A DNA stretch of 64,000 nt from Doryteuthis pealeii (Eukaryota; Mollusca; Cephalopoda; Myopsida; Loliginidae), in the NCBI GenBank assembly GCA_023376005.1, contig CM042139.1, forward strand, positions 133,735,039-133,799,038. The letters are read 5' to 3'. The translations under genes were made by a program, and so were the position numbers. Within the stretch, counting starts at the first letter, position 1. The number at the start of each line of letters is the position of its first letter. The notes under the pieces are model-generated. The model was given only the letters and a program-made list of their open reading frames with translations, did not search any database and had not been told where the DNA came from. Below are positions 12,491-23,415 of the stretch, one piece after another.

Positions 12491-12686
12491 GATACTAGAA
12501 GCAGCTACCCAGTGTCGCCTGTGTAGAGGGGTGTGTGTAAAAGAATGGTAATCTCGGATCTACTGTTGAATCGCAAATTGGATCCTCACAGGATGCCCCT
12601 TTAAAATCCCTCTGTAAAAAAAACAAAAAACAAAACAAAACCAAAAGAACCTTGTGTTGACCCAGTAATTCTGAAAAGAAAAATGT

Positions 12687-12719
<33 letters not shown>

Positions 12720-12850
12720 ACACACACACACACACACACCACACACACACACACACAGTCGTTAGTTTTATTTTCATAGTTTCCTCCGGACATACATACA
12801 CACAAACTGCCCTTTATATATGGATAGATAGATGGATAGATATAGATGGC
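12491..12850 (+). repeat. Dispersed repeat R4 with (AC)n microsatellite
   Basis: The start, CTAGAAGCAGCTACCCAG, and the end, ACACACAAACTGCCCTTTATA, match the element inserted at 19046-19341. A partly matching block also lies near 38720-38900. An (AC)n tract with two CAC interruptions fills 12689-12757. Open frames across the tract encode only Cys/Val or His/Thr repeats and are artefacts. Confidence 0.55.
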
Positions 12851-13134
12851 AATCCACTTTTCATGACAGTTTTATCTTCAAATTTTTCCATTTTATTGTG
12901 ACAGCTATATAGTTTCCTAACAAAACAAATTCATAAAGGAATGGTATCAAGGTATATGGGATGTAAATATAATGGCTGGCTATTTTTAGAGCATAAAGTG
13001 AAATTGTCAACACATTGAACGCTCTACAAAAAACTATACGTGTAAATTTTTACCTTAACTACTTGCACACAATTTGACTCGCAGCAACAATATCCTTTGA
13101 ACAAGATAAATTTGTATGAACATTACAGACAAAT

Positions 13135-13575
13135 TTTTTTTCCATTGTAAATCTTTGAAACATTCTATGAAATAAATATGAATTTGTTACATGCAGTATT
13201 TTAATGGTATTTGAGACCAAGCGAGGGAATTGTTACTCAAAACTTTGTAATAGATAAAAACGGGGGGGGGGGGTTAATTTTTGGATTCCGAGTCCCAAGA
13301 TTTGGTCAAAAACAAGTGTTAGATCGAACTCAAATTGCGTTGCCTTGTATAATGTTTTGATTTTCCATTATATGTAAATTATTAAAGCCTTCCATAAAAT
13401 AAGCACAAATTTGTTATGTGCTGTATTTTTATGGTTTTTGAGAAAAATTGAGTATATCCTGTAGCTCAAAAAGTTGATATATACAAAAACTGGGGTCGTT
13501 TTTTGGATTCAGAGGTCAAAAAATAGTCAAAAACAAGTGTCGGATCCAATTCAACAAATTGTGTTCCTCAGTGTA
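13135..13575 (+). repeat. Two diverged tandem units of about 230 bp
   Basis: Units starting near 13140 and 13370 share, in the same order, a CCATT start, ATAAA..AT/CACAAATTTGTTA, a Gly/C-run region, TTTTTGGATTC, GTCAAAAACAAGTGT and GATC.AA.TCAA. They are clearly homologous but strongly diverged. A G run of about 12 bases interrupts unit 1 at 13261. Confidence 0.6.
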
Positions 13576-13960
13576 ATCTAATGGTAAACTTGAAAAAAAT
13601 GCAGTTATCTGTACCTTTTTATTTTCTAAATAATGGGTTACAACATAGATACATACAATTTGAGTGCATAATCAGAAAGAACATATAATTTTACATAAGA
13701 ATGCCAAGTTTTATAAAAATTGACCCAAAAATTAAATGAAGAAATTACTGAATTTCTTGTTTTGAATTAGTCTGATTTTTTTTTTTCTTTCTTTTTAGTA
13801 AAATCATGTCAACTTTTGTACCCCCAATTTCAGGGCTTCAAATTCTCATAAATATTGAACCACAGGGGATATTTGCATAATTTGAATGGTTTTGAACTTC
13901 ATTTACACAGCTCTTTTATAACTAATGTGATTAAATAACCTCAAATCAACTGGAAATCCT
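13576..13960 (+). repeat. Dispersed repeat R2, 3' part, second copy
   Basis: Homologous to 7490-7905 in the same orientation. It carries the shared blocks GTGCATAATCAGAAAGAACAT and GGGGATATTTGCATAATT. Confidence 0.6.
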
Positions 13961-14019
13961 ACTTTGCAGATTTAAAAAATAATTTTTATTTTTTTATCTA
14001 AAGTTATAAAACTCTTTTA

Positions 14020-14140
14020 GGAGTTGTGGCCCAGTTTGAACTTAGACTGCTTCTGTCATGTGATAGATGTACTACAAAGTAGCATATATGAAAATATTGC
14101 AAAACTTTTGACTTGCCCTAGTATTTTTCAACAGTTGAAG
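14020..14140 (-). mobile_element. mariner terminal fragment
   Basis: The minus-strand block TACTAGGGCAAGTCAAAAG (near 14113-14131) corresponds to TACTTAGGCAAGTCAAAAT at the outer end of the mariner relic near 50688. The adjacent bases also match (tagcatatatgaaaatattg against tagcatgtgccaaaatattg). Only the end of the element is recognisable. Confidence 0.45.
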
Positions 14141-14380
14141 AAAATTATGAAGTCTTCAAAGATTTGTTTGTCCAGAAGTGATCTGATAGTTGTAGATTTT
14201 CATTTAATGTTGCTTTATTGAATGCTACACCACCATTTGGTTTTAACTTGAAATCTCTAAATTTTATCTCCTGAAGAGTTTTATAATCTTGTTGAATTTT
14301 CACTTTTAGAAATATTTATTGAAATTTTTTTCCCCAAATAATCAATTTTCCTCATGTGGTTGGTCTGTTTTACAGCATAT

Positions 14381-14535
14381 CAACCCTTTCCAGGTCATTT
14401 AATGTTGAATCATTTTGATATTCCGTTTCTTTCAGTACCTGCTGTTGCTTAATTGGTCACCAATCTAAGTATTGAACAGGCTCATTGCTGCTTAACTTCA
14501 GCGGGGACTGGTGACTTGACCATACGCCCTCATTA
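14381..14535 (-). repeat. 5S rRNA-derived SINE (SINE3-like), copy 1
   Basis: On the minus strand the head reads GAAGTTAAGCAG, then CCTGTTCAATACTTAGATTGG, then GTGACC. These parallel the animal 5S rRNA blocks GAAGCTAAGCAG, CCTGGTTAGTACTTGGATGG and GAGACC in the same order and spacing. The 3' tail reads TTAAATGACCTGGAAAGGG and then TTGATATGCTGTAAAAC, the common tail found on other short elements here. It is too diverged to be a 5S gene. Confidence 0.7.
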
Positions 14536-14890
14536 TGTAGCTGAATTCTATTAAATCCTCCAAACCAGCCAGCATTTGTATTAAATATATATTCAATGTT
14601 GATTTCATAAGCATTATTTAAAAAAAAAAAAAAAAAAAAAAAAATTCAAGTTTGATTGTCTTTCAAATGGCTGGAACTACAAAGCTGCAATTTGGTATGA
14701 AAGATTATTGTAAGAACCCCATCCCCCTCCAGTGATGGCCAATTAAATTTCACCCCAACATTAACATATTTTTTACTTCTGGTCCATTTTTACAAGCCAT
14801 TTCAGAAGCGACTTCAATGGTATATTGTTTTTTGTTTTTTTTTGTTTTTTTTTTCCCTCTCTCCTTTCAATCTTTCACAACAAATTTACT

Positions 14891-14924
<34 letters not shown>

Positions 14925-15204
14925 ACATCTATTCCTTATTCACATGAATCATTTCCAAATTGATTTTATTTTTATTTGAGGTTATTGTTATTTAATCATG
15001 TTAGTTATATAGATTTTTGTTTGTTTAATTAATTATATCCCTTAATCAGTAAAAATCAATAACCAAATTTGGTGTTTCTTAGAAGGATATTATTCTATAT
15101 GCAAGATTTCGAATCTGAGTGACGCCTCTTTTCTGAGTTATAGGTCGACACGTACATACCAAAAACATTTTTTTGTTCATATTTTATATATAGATATAGA
15201 TTAA
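14536..15204. other. Low-complexity AT-rich stretch
   Basis: Poly(A) tracts lie at 14620-14643 and 14891-14918. The rest is A/T-rich with a weak reverse-strand match to the 3' part of repeat R2 (AACAATAACCTCAAATAAA, reading minus near 14970-15000). No gene. Confidence 0.45.
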
Positions 15205-15310
15205 TTTATATAAATAAAATACCTTTTTAAATATCTGCTATGTTGTATTACATACAAGAAATAGAATAACTCTATATAGTTTTATTTAACAAAGCCTGCA
15301 TGTAGCTTTG

Positions 15311-15342
<32 letters not shown>

Positions 15343-15497
15343 TTAACTTGCCGTAAAAAATAATATTAGAAAGATTCTTTTCTCTTCTTTCCAACCATAT
15401 AAATATTTAAAAAATTGGACCAGAAATAAGCGATGAATTACTATTTAAACTGGTAAGGTCTGAATAAATGGCGCCTAGTTCGGAAGACGAGTAAATT

Positions 15498-15536
<39 letters not shown>

Positions 15537-15960
15537 ATTTTTTGAAGAAATCGCCTTCAAATTTGCTCTATTGTATTTTCACTTCCATGGTGCCTAGAAA
15601 CAAAAAAGGTCCTATTTGTACTTCAGTTGTCTTCTAATTGAGTGTAAAATTTCAAGAATATTGATGAAGATTAGCCACTATGATTTTGAAAAACAAATTA
15701 GCGTGTAAAAATTAGTCTTAAAGTCATATTTTATGTTTTCGGCTGTTCGAAGCAAAATATCATTTTAACTAGCTATAAAAAAAATAATTCAATTGATAAA
15801 AACACATAAAAATTACATATTTAGATTCTTTTCTTTCCAACCATATAAATATTTTCCAGATTGGATCAGAAATACCCAAGAAATTGTGATTTGAACCAAT
15901 TAAGGTGAAAAATTGTCTGTCCAATGATTTGACGAAACGAGCTGGTAATGCTAGTTTTAC
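15205..15960 (-). repeat. Dispersed repeat R2, copy B (inverted relative to 6.5-7.4 kb)
   Basis: Reverse-complement match to 6490-7430, with the two ATATTTATATGGTTGGAA landmarks in the same order. Internal poly(A) and poly(T) tracts (15316-15340 and 15500-15532) have expanded in this copy. Confidence 0.6.
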
Positions 15961-16740
15961 CAATCTAGGCTACACAGTTCTGAACTGATGTTATTCCTCC
16001 ACCCAGGCAATGCTGGTTATCACTGTTTTAACATAAAACCTTGTGTAGAAAACATAGAATCTTAAATACCTACAGTAGCAAAGATAATAACATTTTGTCC
16101 ACTTTAGGCATTTATCTTAAGTTGATTCCTTCTAAATTCAAAGACTCTAAATCTTTATTTCAGTTCATCAATTTTTTGAATTTGTATAAATAGTAAAATC
16201 CTATGCACTGTCATTTAATACTTCAGATTGCAATAATGTATTTATTTTTCTTTGTTTTTAAGAGTGCCTAAAATGTGGTTATTCCTAGTAATTGTTATAG
16301 ATTGTAATCTTATTGTCTTAAATTTGGCAGGATATATCAGATAACTCATTTATTTTTCGGTAACTTTGTCTTTAAGAAATCAAATTAACATTCATTAATT
16401 CATTAGTCTCGTTTACTTCAGCTGTAACAAAGCGCTGACAGATATTTACTTATCAAATCCTTAATTTATTTTGAAATATTAAAATATTATAGAATATGTA
16501 TCATGTACATTTTTTCTTCTTCTCTAGAATTAAGTATACAAGCTGAAAAAATTACCCTTTTAGAATTACTTCTCCTTGTTCTTGAATAAAAATAAAAGGG
16601 ATCTTATAATTCCTAACTTGGGTTAATCTATTGTATATATCAAAATAAACTGAATCGGTCTGTTTTAGTTTTTATGGATTTCATATGTAAATATCTGTCA
16701 ATGCTAGACTACATAGTAGAGTTTGAACAATTAAATAATT
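15961..16740. other. Non-coding, nothing recognised
   Basis: AT-rich unique-looking sequence without open frames, SINE heads or terminal repeats that I can recognise. Confidence 0.45.
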
Positions 16741-16744
16741 ACTG

Positions 16745-16870
16745 CCACTACTGCCAGGAAGAGTCCATTAAGCTGAGGAGGTGTTTGACTGTTCCACTGT
16801 CCAATAGTTAACAATCTGTAACACTCGTTTCCAGACTGCAGGTTCAATCCTGGCTAAGGGTGAGAGTAAC
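16745..16870 (+). repeat. tRNA-like fragment with perfect B box
   Basis: It contains GCAGGTTCAATCCTGGCTA, with the canonical B-box core GGTTCAATCC at 16841-16850. A second copy of this block is at 50011-50020. The 5' half is not a clean tRNA, so it is a SINE fragment rather than a gene. Confidence 0.45.
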
Positions 16871-16906
16871 ACAGAATAACAATTAACAATCTAATTCCTT
16901 TTCTAT

Positions 16907-17815
16907 TCAAAAGTATGTCATTTCTCCATTATTTAAACAGTCTATCATGTTGTAAGGTGAAGCGCCTCTTTTAGTTAGACAGCAATTTGATCATTAGATT
17001 TTATCCATGTTATTGAAGTGATTTCTTCCTTATCTAACATTTCTTTGATCCTTGCTATTTCAATCCTTAATCTTTTATCTCCCACAAGTTTAGTCGATTT
17101 AATTGCTTCGACCAAATCCTTGTTATCTACAAAACATTGGATAGGAAAAGTCTTTTGGTGATTATTGTTTAATAATTCAGCAAAGAGCATTGAGGTATTG
17201 AATGCATTGTCAATCCCTTCTGATAGAGCAAGTGTTTCACTAGCTAATGTACTTTTTATTACTCTCTTCAATTTTCGGGATTGCCATGATATTGGATTCA
17301 TCTTCTGACTCTCTCCTTTGGTGATTATAAAATATCCTCCTTGGCTGCCACCGTCATGCAAATTTCCAAATGATGCATCCGTAAAAACATGTATTTTTAG
17401 ATCCTTGCCCAAATTTTGATACTTCAAAGAAATGTGGTTAGATTTTACTTTCTTGATAATCTTATTCAATCATTTCAAATCTTCAATTGTACTTGTGTTA
17501 ATTCTACCAGCCAGATCTGTCACATCAAATGCAATATCAGGTCGTGATTGTTTGGAAATCCACAAGTTTAGCTCTTAACAGTTTTCTCATCCTCGGATAA
17601 TTGCACCATTTTCTCCCTTTTGTCTAGTTTTACTTCTGTTATGTTATTAATGTAATCCTTCTGTAAATGCAGCCATATATTTCATCTATTTCTTGAAAAG
17701 TCTTGTTGTTGAACTCAAGATCATTATCTGTAAAAAGACCAATTTCAGGTGCGCCATAAATTGTGACCCAATTCTGTAAAACAATATCTATACTCTTGTG
17801 ACTCCCCCCCCCCCC
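16907..17815 (-). pseudogene. Ty1/copia retrotransposon remnant: integrase, reverse transcriptase end and RNase H
   Basis: Going 5' to 3' on the minus strand, about 17815-17655 gives NWVTIYGAPEIGLFTDNDLEFNN, an integrase core strand with the second acidic residue (TDND for the usual TDNG). Around 17640-17480 it reads LWISKQSRPDIAFDV, the end of a copia reverse transcriptase. From 17469 to 16975 runs a 164-codon open RNase H with FTDASFGNL, SWQSRKL and STLASETLALSEG. After a -1 shift it finishes LTKRGASPYNMIDCL, stopping at 16907-16909. Gag, protease, most of the integrase and most of the reverse transcriptase are absent. The integrase and reverse transcriptase pieces are brought together by an internal deletion. 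No LTRs are seen. The RNase H style is that of copia elements of aquatic invertebrates (from memory). Confidence 0.85.
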
Positions 17816-18892
17816 CAAATGACATTATCTATGGATTTGTACTTCTGCTTAGGATCTTGGTGAAGTATCTGTGCACTCTATTGTCAATTCTTCAACATTT
17901 CTGCTTAGAATCAGGTGTAGAATGGAAATCCTAGTTCTAAACTATAAGACAAAATTTGCAGATGAAAGCAGTTATTTTTAAGATAAAGTTTTTAGTCTGG
18001 GTTAAATCCAAACTTTTTTGACCTTATTTTTCTGGTGTAGATATCAGGGAATTAAAGTTTTGGTAAGTGGGCCAGACAGTTTACCAAAACTTTTAATATT
18101 CCCTAACGACATGTATAGCTGAACTTTCTTTTTCTTTAACTGAAAAAATGTATTGTTGTGTATAGCTTCTAGTGAAAAATCGATGTATTTATGCCCTGAT
18201 CCCAACATAAAGGCTTGTATGTAATGTAATGTTTAATTCCTAATTTTCATAGTTTATGATTCTTAGTTTTAGTAACATCCATTATTCTCACAGACCCTGG
18301 ATCTGGACAGTTTTATTGAATACCGGCAGTTGCCAATGCACACAGTGAAGGGCAATGTAGCTTGGGCCCCTGTATTGTTGTAGGAGTTGCCAGAATGAAA
18401 TTGAAGAGATTACCTTAGGGATTGGCTCTTTGTTTTTTTTTTTAATTATCCCAGATTGTTTGCCTATCCTTACCCTACTTGCATTAATTAAAACTGATTT
18501 TAGCTTAACACAAAAATGCGAAAATGTTAAGATATTAGATTCAAATTGACCTTTTTAATTTTATGACTGATTTTATTTTTGTTTGTACATATAGGAGTAA
18601 AATGATAAAATATTTGTATATGTACATTAATTTTTGTTAAGTCACTTTTATTAAATTATCTTATTGATTCTGATAACTGGCAAATATTTACTTTAAAAAA
18701 AAAATAAGTTTAAAAAACAGTTGATTATTTTAATTTAAATTCAATTAAACTGTTAATGTGGTACATGGTCAAATTTAAATGACTTTTATATTTTTGCATC
18801 ACCTTTCTGTGGATAAACTATATCTGCTGGAAATCCATAGCAAATAACTTGGTTTGCTGACAATTCAATTATATCATTTAAAACTTTGTTTT
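17816..18892. other. Non-coding stretch with a small hairpin
   Basis: A C-run of about 14 bases at 17803-17817 borders the copia remnant. A hairpin is listed at 18047-18103. The rest is AT-rich with no gene. Confidence 0.5.
18047..18103. repeat. Short hairpin
   Basis: The arms GGGAATTAAAGTTTTGGTAA and its near-complement (18080-18103, with one small insertion) surround a loop of about 13 bases. It could be a MITE remnant. It does not look like a terminator, since this is eukaryotic DNA. Confidence 0.5.
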
Positions 18893-19652
18893 TTCTAACT
18901 TGTGGCTACTCCGTTTTTGATGTTGATGTAAACAAAATTGTGTGTGCATGTATGTAAATACAATACTTCTATAAACAGTATAAACATTAGATTTTGACCA
19001 CTTTGATTCATAAAAAGTGAATACCCAATAAACTTGAATTTATCAAAGACTAGAAGCTGCTACCCAGCCTCACCTGTGTGAGGGGTGGAGGGGGTTTGGG
19101 CGACAAAATCTCTGTAGTGATTTGTTTACTTTTGAGATTTACAAATGGACATTTCAATGCTATTTCTATGTATATTTTAATTTCTAAATATCTTTGAATA
19201 TAAATCGAATCTTCATAATTTTTGGACAAAAAGCAAGAACTGGTGATATTTAATGTGTATATATATTTATTTCGTTAATTGTTTTGTTTTTTGTAGTCTC
19301 ATCCAGACCTGCATACACACAACTGCTCTTTATATATGTATAGATGGGGAACCATTTGTAATCTGAATATAAAATGTTTTGTTCTATTTCTTAGTTTTAC
19401 AGAATGTTATCTTAGTGATATCAATAATTTGATTCTGAGGTGTTTTTTTTTTTTTTCAATTCCCTATTCTATCAAATGATTGTTATTCTAGTGACATTGA
19501 TTTTAATCAAATGACCAAATTGGTTGATTATTTAGCTTTAAAATATTAGCTCAAATTAAGCCCTTGGTATTTGTTTGTTTATGAATATACAAATTACTAG
19601 ACAAGAAACAATTACAAAGAATTATATAAACAAAATTTCTCATATGGAATCC
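18893..19652 (+). repeat. Dispersed repeat R3, second copy, interrupted by R4 and R580
   Basis: Matches 9761-10275, with the R4 element inserted at 19046-19341 and the R580 element inserted after 19652. The R3 match resumes at 20247. This is a clear three-layer nest. Confidence 0.65.
19046..19341 (+). repeat. R4 element inserted in R3
   Basis: It begins CTAGAAGCTGCTACCCAGC and ends CAACTGCTCTTTATATATG. The flanks of R3 (ATTTATCAAAGA on the left, GATGGGGAACC on the right) are contiguous in the uninterrupted R3 copy near 9920, so this block is an insertion. The target duplication is at most 2-3 bp or unclear. Confidence 0.55.
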
Positions 19653-20234
19653 CCGCCCTGTTGGCTGGGGCGTTGCGCAGACTGCACCTCTGCAGCGGGG
19701 TAAGACTCCTCCAATGGGGGCCACCTGTTGACCATGGGTGGCGACCCGTGATGCTTAAGGATGGAACCCAGGTGGATGTGCAGTCCATGACATGCAACAC
19801 CCCACTTGGACCCTTACTTGGGCTAGACGGGTGGTCGGAGAGGCCCCCTCCAATCGGCTGGTCACGTCAAGCCCTAGCACCTATATGATTTTCCCAACCC
19901 TGTTGCCCTTATGGCAAGCCCCAACCCCTTTTTATCATATGGGTGCTAGAAGGCAGTGGCTGCGGGTCTACATGTCCTGGGAATGACGTTAAACTCTATC
20001 TGATGGTGAGGTTCCAGTTTTGGAGGTTTGGGGAATGTGGAGCACCCCTTCATCACCATTGCTCCCTGGTCCACTCTGACCTGGAGTGATAGTACCTGTT
20101 AGGGTCCCATCTATGGGTTAAATAGGAAAATGTGTTTATAAAAAAAATTGATTATCCATCAAGAATATTTATTTCAAAACTTTATCGGCATTAAATGACC
20201 CACTGAGGTTGATATGCCGTAAAACAAACCAAAC
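19653..20234 (+). mobile_element. R580 short retroelement with 12-bp target duplication
   Basis: A 582-bp, relatively GC-rich insertion flanked by CATATGGAATCC at 19641-19652 and again at 20235-20246. Its 3' end carries TTAAATGACCCACTGAGG and then TTGATATGCCGTAAAAC, the shared tail. The long, variable target duplication fits LINE-driven (target-primed) insertion, so it is a SINE or a 5'-truncated LINE tail. Short open frames inside are not conserved as protein and are ignored. Other copies are at 22975, 26870, 33283, 42420 and 61661. Confidence 0.75.
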
Positions 20235-20639
20235 CATATGGAATCCTGATTGTCAGACTTGTGCAGTGACTTTCAATCTTTTTACACATGTTGTCTCCTT
20301 ATATAACTTGTTCTTTTTAACATTGTAGTTAATTTTAAATTCAGTATCTTTTTCTCGAATTATTGGGTTATTAGACTGCAGTCTTTGTAAGTTTGAGGCA
20401 GGGGGTTGCTTGTTAACCTATATAATTATTTACTAAGCTTAATTGTTGCACGTGTTCAGGATTATGGGGCACCCAGTGAAAATCTCATTAAATAATGGTC
20501 TGCTCATCTAGCTTGCTAACCATGTATGTGATTGTTTTTTTTCCCCACAGATATTTAGACAGTGGGATACTTATTCAGATTAAATTGAATATGCAATACT
20601 GTGTTGTGGGGAAATATATTGGGCTATAAGAATCGACTA

Positions 20640-20925
20640 AAGTGTAGAGGCATGTGGTGTAATGGTTACTGTCCTAGGAAATGGACACTGTGAAAGGAAT
20701 TTAAATTCTGGACATTGTTTGCATTTCTGTGTTAATACCTTTGGAAAGGTATGAATTCAACTATTTTCCATCCAGCTATGGGTAAATAGGACAGACTGGG
20801 CTCTTTAACCTTGGTTAGGCAACCAGTCTAGGAGAAGGAAAACTCTGAATTCAAGCCTATTGAATTTAATTGACCATATGTCACCTTTTTGTGCAGAAGG
20901 GTTGGTAAATATAAGAATGGCCTGA
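20640..20925 (+). repeat. tRNA-derived SINE, family T
   Basis: The head GTGGTGTAATGGTTACTG (A-box-like) starts near 20655. The body has AAAGGTATGAATTCAAC, CAGCTATGGGTAAATAG and GACTGGGCTCTTTAACC, and the 3' part reads TTGACCATATGTCACC to GGTTGGTAAATATA. Nearly full length. Confidence 0.75.
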
Positions 20926-22009
20926 ATACATGTACACAAACTTTTTTTTGTTGTCATGGATAGTTAATACAGCTGCAGTGCTATCATGGTCATCCCCCTA
21001 TAATTAGGCCATCATATCAAGAATTCTAGCATACTGTCCTATAGCTCTTTTTTAAAGTTGTAGTTGCACTTCTAAATATAATACTTTTTGTTTTCTTGTC
21101 CTTTAAAGACAAATACTGTTATAGAACTCTTATTCTTTTAACTTTTTAAAATTTTGTACTGAATGTTTAGTGCTGGCAATGTCTTGCAATATTTTGTTAA
21201 AGTGAGGCACAATTCAATAGTTTAGGATGCTTTTACTAAGCTTGTTCAATTTTCTAATTTCTATTTCTGAATTTATTTTCATATCTAAATATGTAATCTG
21301 TTTACAAATGATAAACACATTTCCAGAAGTAGGAATGATTATACTGGGGAACAAATATTACTTTTTTGTAAATTTTGGTTGCTGATTCTAAATATGCTAT
21401 CAGTTTTTCTTCAGCTCTGGTTACTAAGGGATTATATACCTCCTTACTGTTATGCATGCAATCATACCATTTCCTCTTGTTTAGTATGTTGCCAATGACA
21501 CTTCACAAAAGTTTTACAATGTGTGGAGCCTATGTCTTGTCTTAGTTTTATTTTAAAATAGCTTAAGTATGCACTTTTCACAAAATCAGATATGGATTTT
21601 CTTTGTTTCATGAAAGTGTACTTCCCCCAAATGTGTCAAAAATAATCTGGATGATTTAAATACTTTATTTGTAATCACCTGCAAATCGTAAAAACAACGT
21701 TCAGTGAATATTTTACTAAGTGTCTTATCTCAAAAGCTAGAGCTGCTAGAAAGAAATTAAAATTATACTCTTTATCCAATGGATTGAATCGGGTCTAAAA
21801 TCTGAGGCATTAAAATAAAAATAAAAACTACAAAAAATGCCAATCTTCCTAAAGACCCTAGTTTTTGATACCATTGTGTTCATCTGTAAGATAGTGAAAA
21901 CCCTTTGTCTATATAAGTTTGCTATCTACAGTTTAATTTTTTTTTAATTGTTTTTTTTTTTTTTTACAGACTTTCCAAAATTCATCTGTGATAAATTGTA
22001 TAATTCAGT
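20926..22009. other. Non-coding, nothing recognised
   Basis: AT-rich sequence with no open frame or repeat body that I can name. Confidence 0.45.
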
Positions 22010-22215
22010 TAAAACTGGTTTGAATTCAGTTTTCCTTCTAGACTGGTTACCATACCAAGTTTAATGAACCTAATCTGCCCTACTATTTATCCATAGCTGG
22101 ATGGAAAATAGATGGATTCATACTTTCCCAGTGGTATTAGCACTGAAATGCAAAGAGCATCATCCAGGATTTGAACTCTTGCCATTTCCTATGATAACCA
22201 TTACACCACCCCTCA
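22010..22215 (-). repeat. tRNA-derived SINE, family T, truncated
   Basis: The minus strand shows the tRNA-like head (GGTGTAATGGTTATC near 22195-22209), the body landmark GGAAAGTATGAATCC and the GACTGG-type block near 22040. A (TA)n tract of about 30 bases follows at 22227-22257. Confidence 0.6.
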
Positions 22216-22221
22216 TAACCC

Positions 22222-22254
<33 letters not shown>

Positions 22255-22260
<6 letters not shown>

Positions 22261-22575
22261 ACACACTATATGAATGGTGTTTCTATTTGCCCAACTACTC
22301 TGCCACAAGCAGGATGTGACACAAGGTCCATTTTTTTAAAGTGGTGTTTAACAGGCTTGAATTCATTTTTTCTTCTGCTAGACTGGTTGCCATACCAAGG
22401 TTAACAATCCCAGTGTGCTTTGCTGTTTACTATTTACTCATACAGGAAGGGGAATGGTTGATGTATACCCTTTCCAAGGGTATTAGTGTTATATGAAATT
22501 CAAATGCCCCTGTGCATGATTTGTACATGGGTCAACTCCTCCATTTCCTACAATTATAACCGTTACACTAAAGTT
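22255..22575 (-). repeat. tRNA-derived SINE, family T
   Basis: On the minus strand it runs from GTGTAACGGTTATAATTG (near 22555-22570) through ACCCTTGGAAAGGGTATAC to the 3' block with CACATCCTGCTTGTGGCAG. Almost complete but diverged. Confidence 0.65.
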
Positions 22576-22579
22576 TTCT

Positions 22580-22860
22580 TGCCAAATGGTGTAATCATTA
22601 TTGTGGAAGAAAATGGAATCTGAGAGCTAAATTTAAATTCAAGATGAGGCACTTTGTGTTTTACTTTGTGCTAATGTATTTGGAAATATATGAATCCATC
22701 ACTTCTGCTTCCAGCTTTGGGTAAATAGTAGGGCAGACTGGGTCCTCTTACACTGGTGTAGGGCAGTTAGTCTAGAAGGAACACTCTGAATGGCAGAGTA
22801 AGACCCATTACTTCCTATATCTTACAGATCTTTGGAAAGGCCTGAGATGAGATCTGATAT
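22580..22860 (+). repeat. tRNA-derived SINE, family T, inverted next to the previous copy
   Basis: The head AAATGGTGTAATCATTATTG is followed by AATCCATCACTTCTGC, GGGTAAATAGTAGGGCAGAC and CCAGTCTAGAAGG-type blocks. It is head-to-head with the copy ending at 22575, giving a potential SINE-SINE hairpin. Confidence 0.65.
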
Positions 22861-22974
22861 TTAAGCTCATCTCTGAAAATCTTTTAAACTTTTCAATAAT
22901 TTATAGACATGTATTCTTAAATTCTGACTAGTGTTTTCTTTTTGTTTTTTTTGTTTTTAATACAGTAATAAAAG

Positions 22975-23415
22975 GAGGCTATCCTGTGTATGACCCTAAA
23001 TGGCATCTGATGGTGAGGCTCCAGTTACAAAGCTATGGGGAGAGTGGAGTACCCCTTTATAGCCATTACTCCTCTTTCCGGTCTGACTGGAAGTGGTATC
23101 TGTTAGGGTCCCATCTATGGGACAAATAGATCTGTTAGAAACTTATTAGTATTAGATAACAATACTTGATACCATATAACTGCTACTTGAACTCTAATTG
23201 TTTACTACGGATTGTTATTAATTACTTGAAAACATAACTGTGCGAATGAATGGCTATTATCAAATAGAAATAATTGAAACCATATTAGTAAAATTATCTG
23301 TATATATAAAAACCCAAAAAACTTAGAAACTATGCAAAATAGAAATTTTCAGTCAATTCAACTCCTGAACATCTAGGTATAAAATAACCCTAGACAGGTT
23401 GACATGGCATTAGAA
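22975..23415 (+). mobile_element. R580-type element, longer 3' variant
   Basis: It carries GGCATCTGATGGTGAGGCTCC, TATCTGTTAGGGTCCCATCT and, at its end, ACCCTAGACAGG followed by TTGACATGGCATTAG. It shares with 42600-43110 an extra ~250-bp AT-rich segment (TAATTGTTTACTA, CATATAACTGTGC) between body and tail, defining a sub-family. Confidence 0.6.

Noticed and set aside
12495..12901. Several open frames of 66-85 codons on both strands
   Set aside because: They are translations of the (AC)n microsatellite (Cys/Val or His/Thr runs).
19661..19986. Open frames shared among R580 copies
   Set aside because: The frame is not maintained between copies and has stops and indels at different places. The element is better read as non-coding.
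20640..20720. tRNA genes at SINE heads (also at 46690, 58720, 36490, 16841)
   Set aside because: Only A- and B-box-like blocks remain. Acceptor and anticodon stems do not pair, and each is followed by a shared SINE body.
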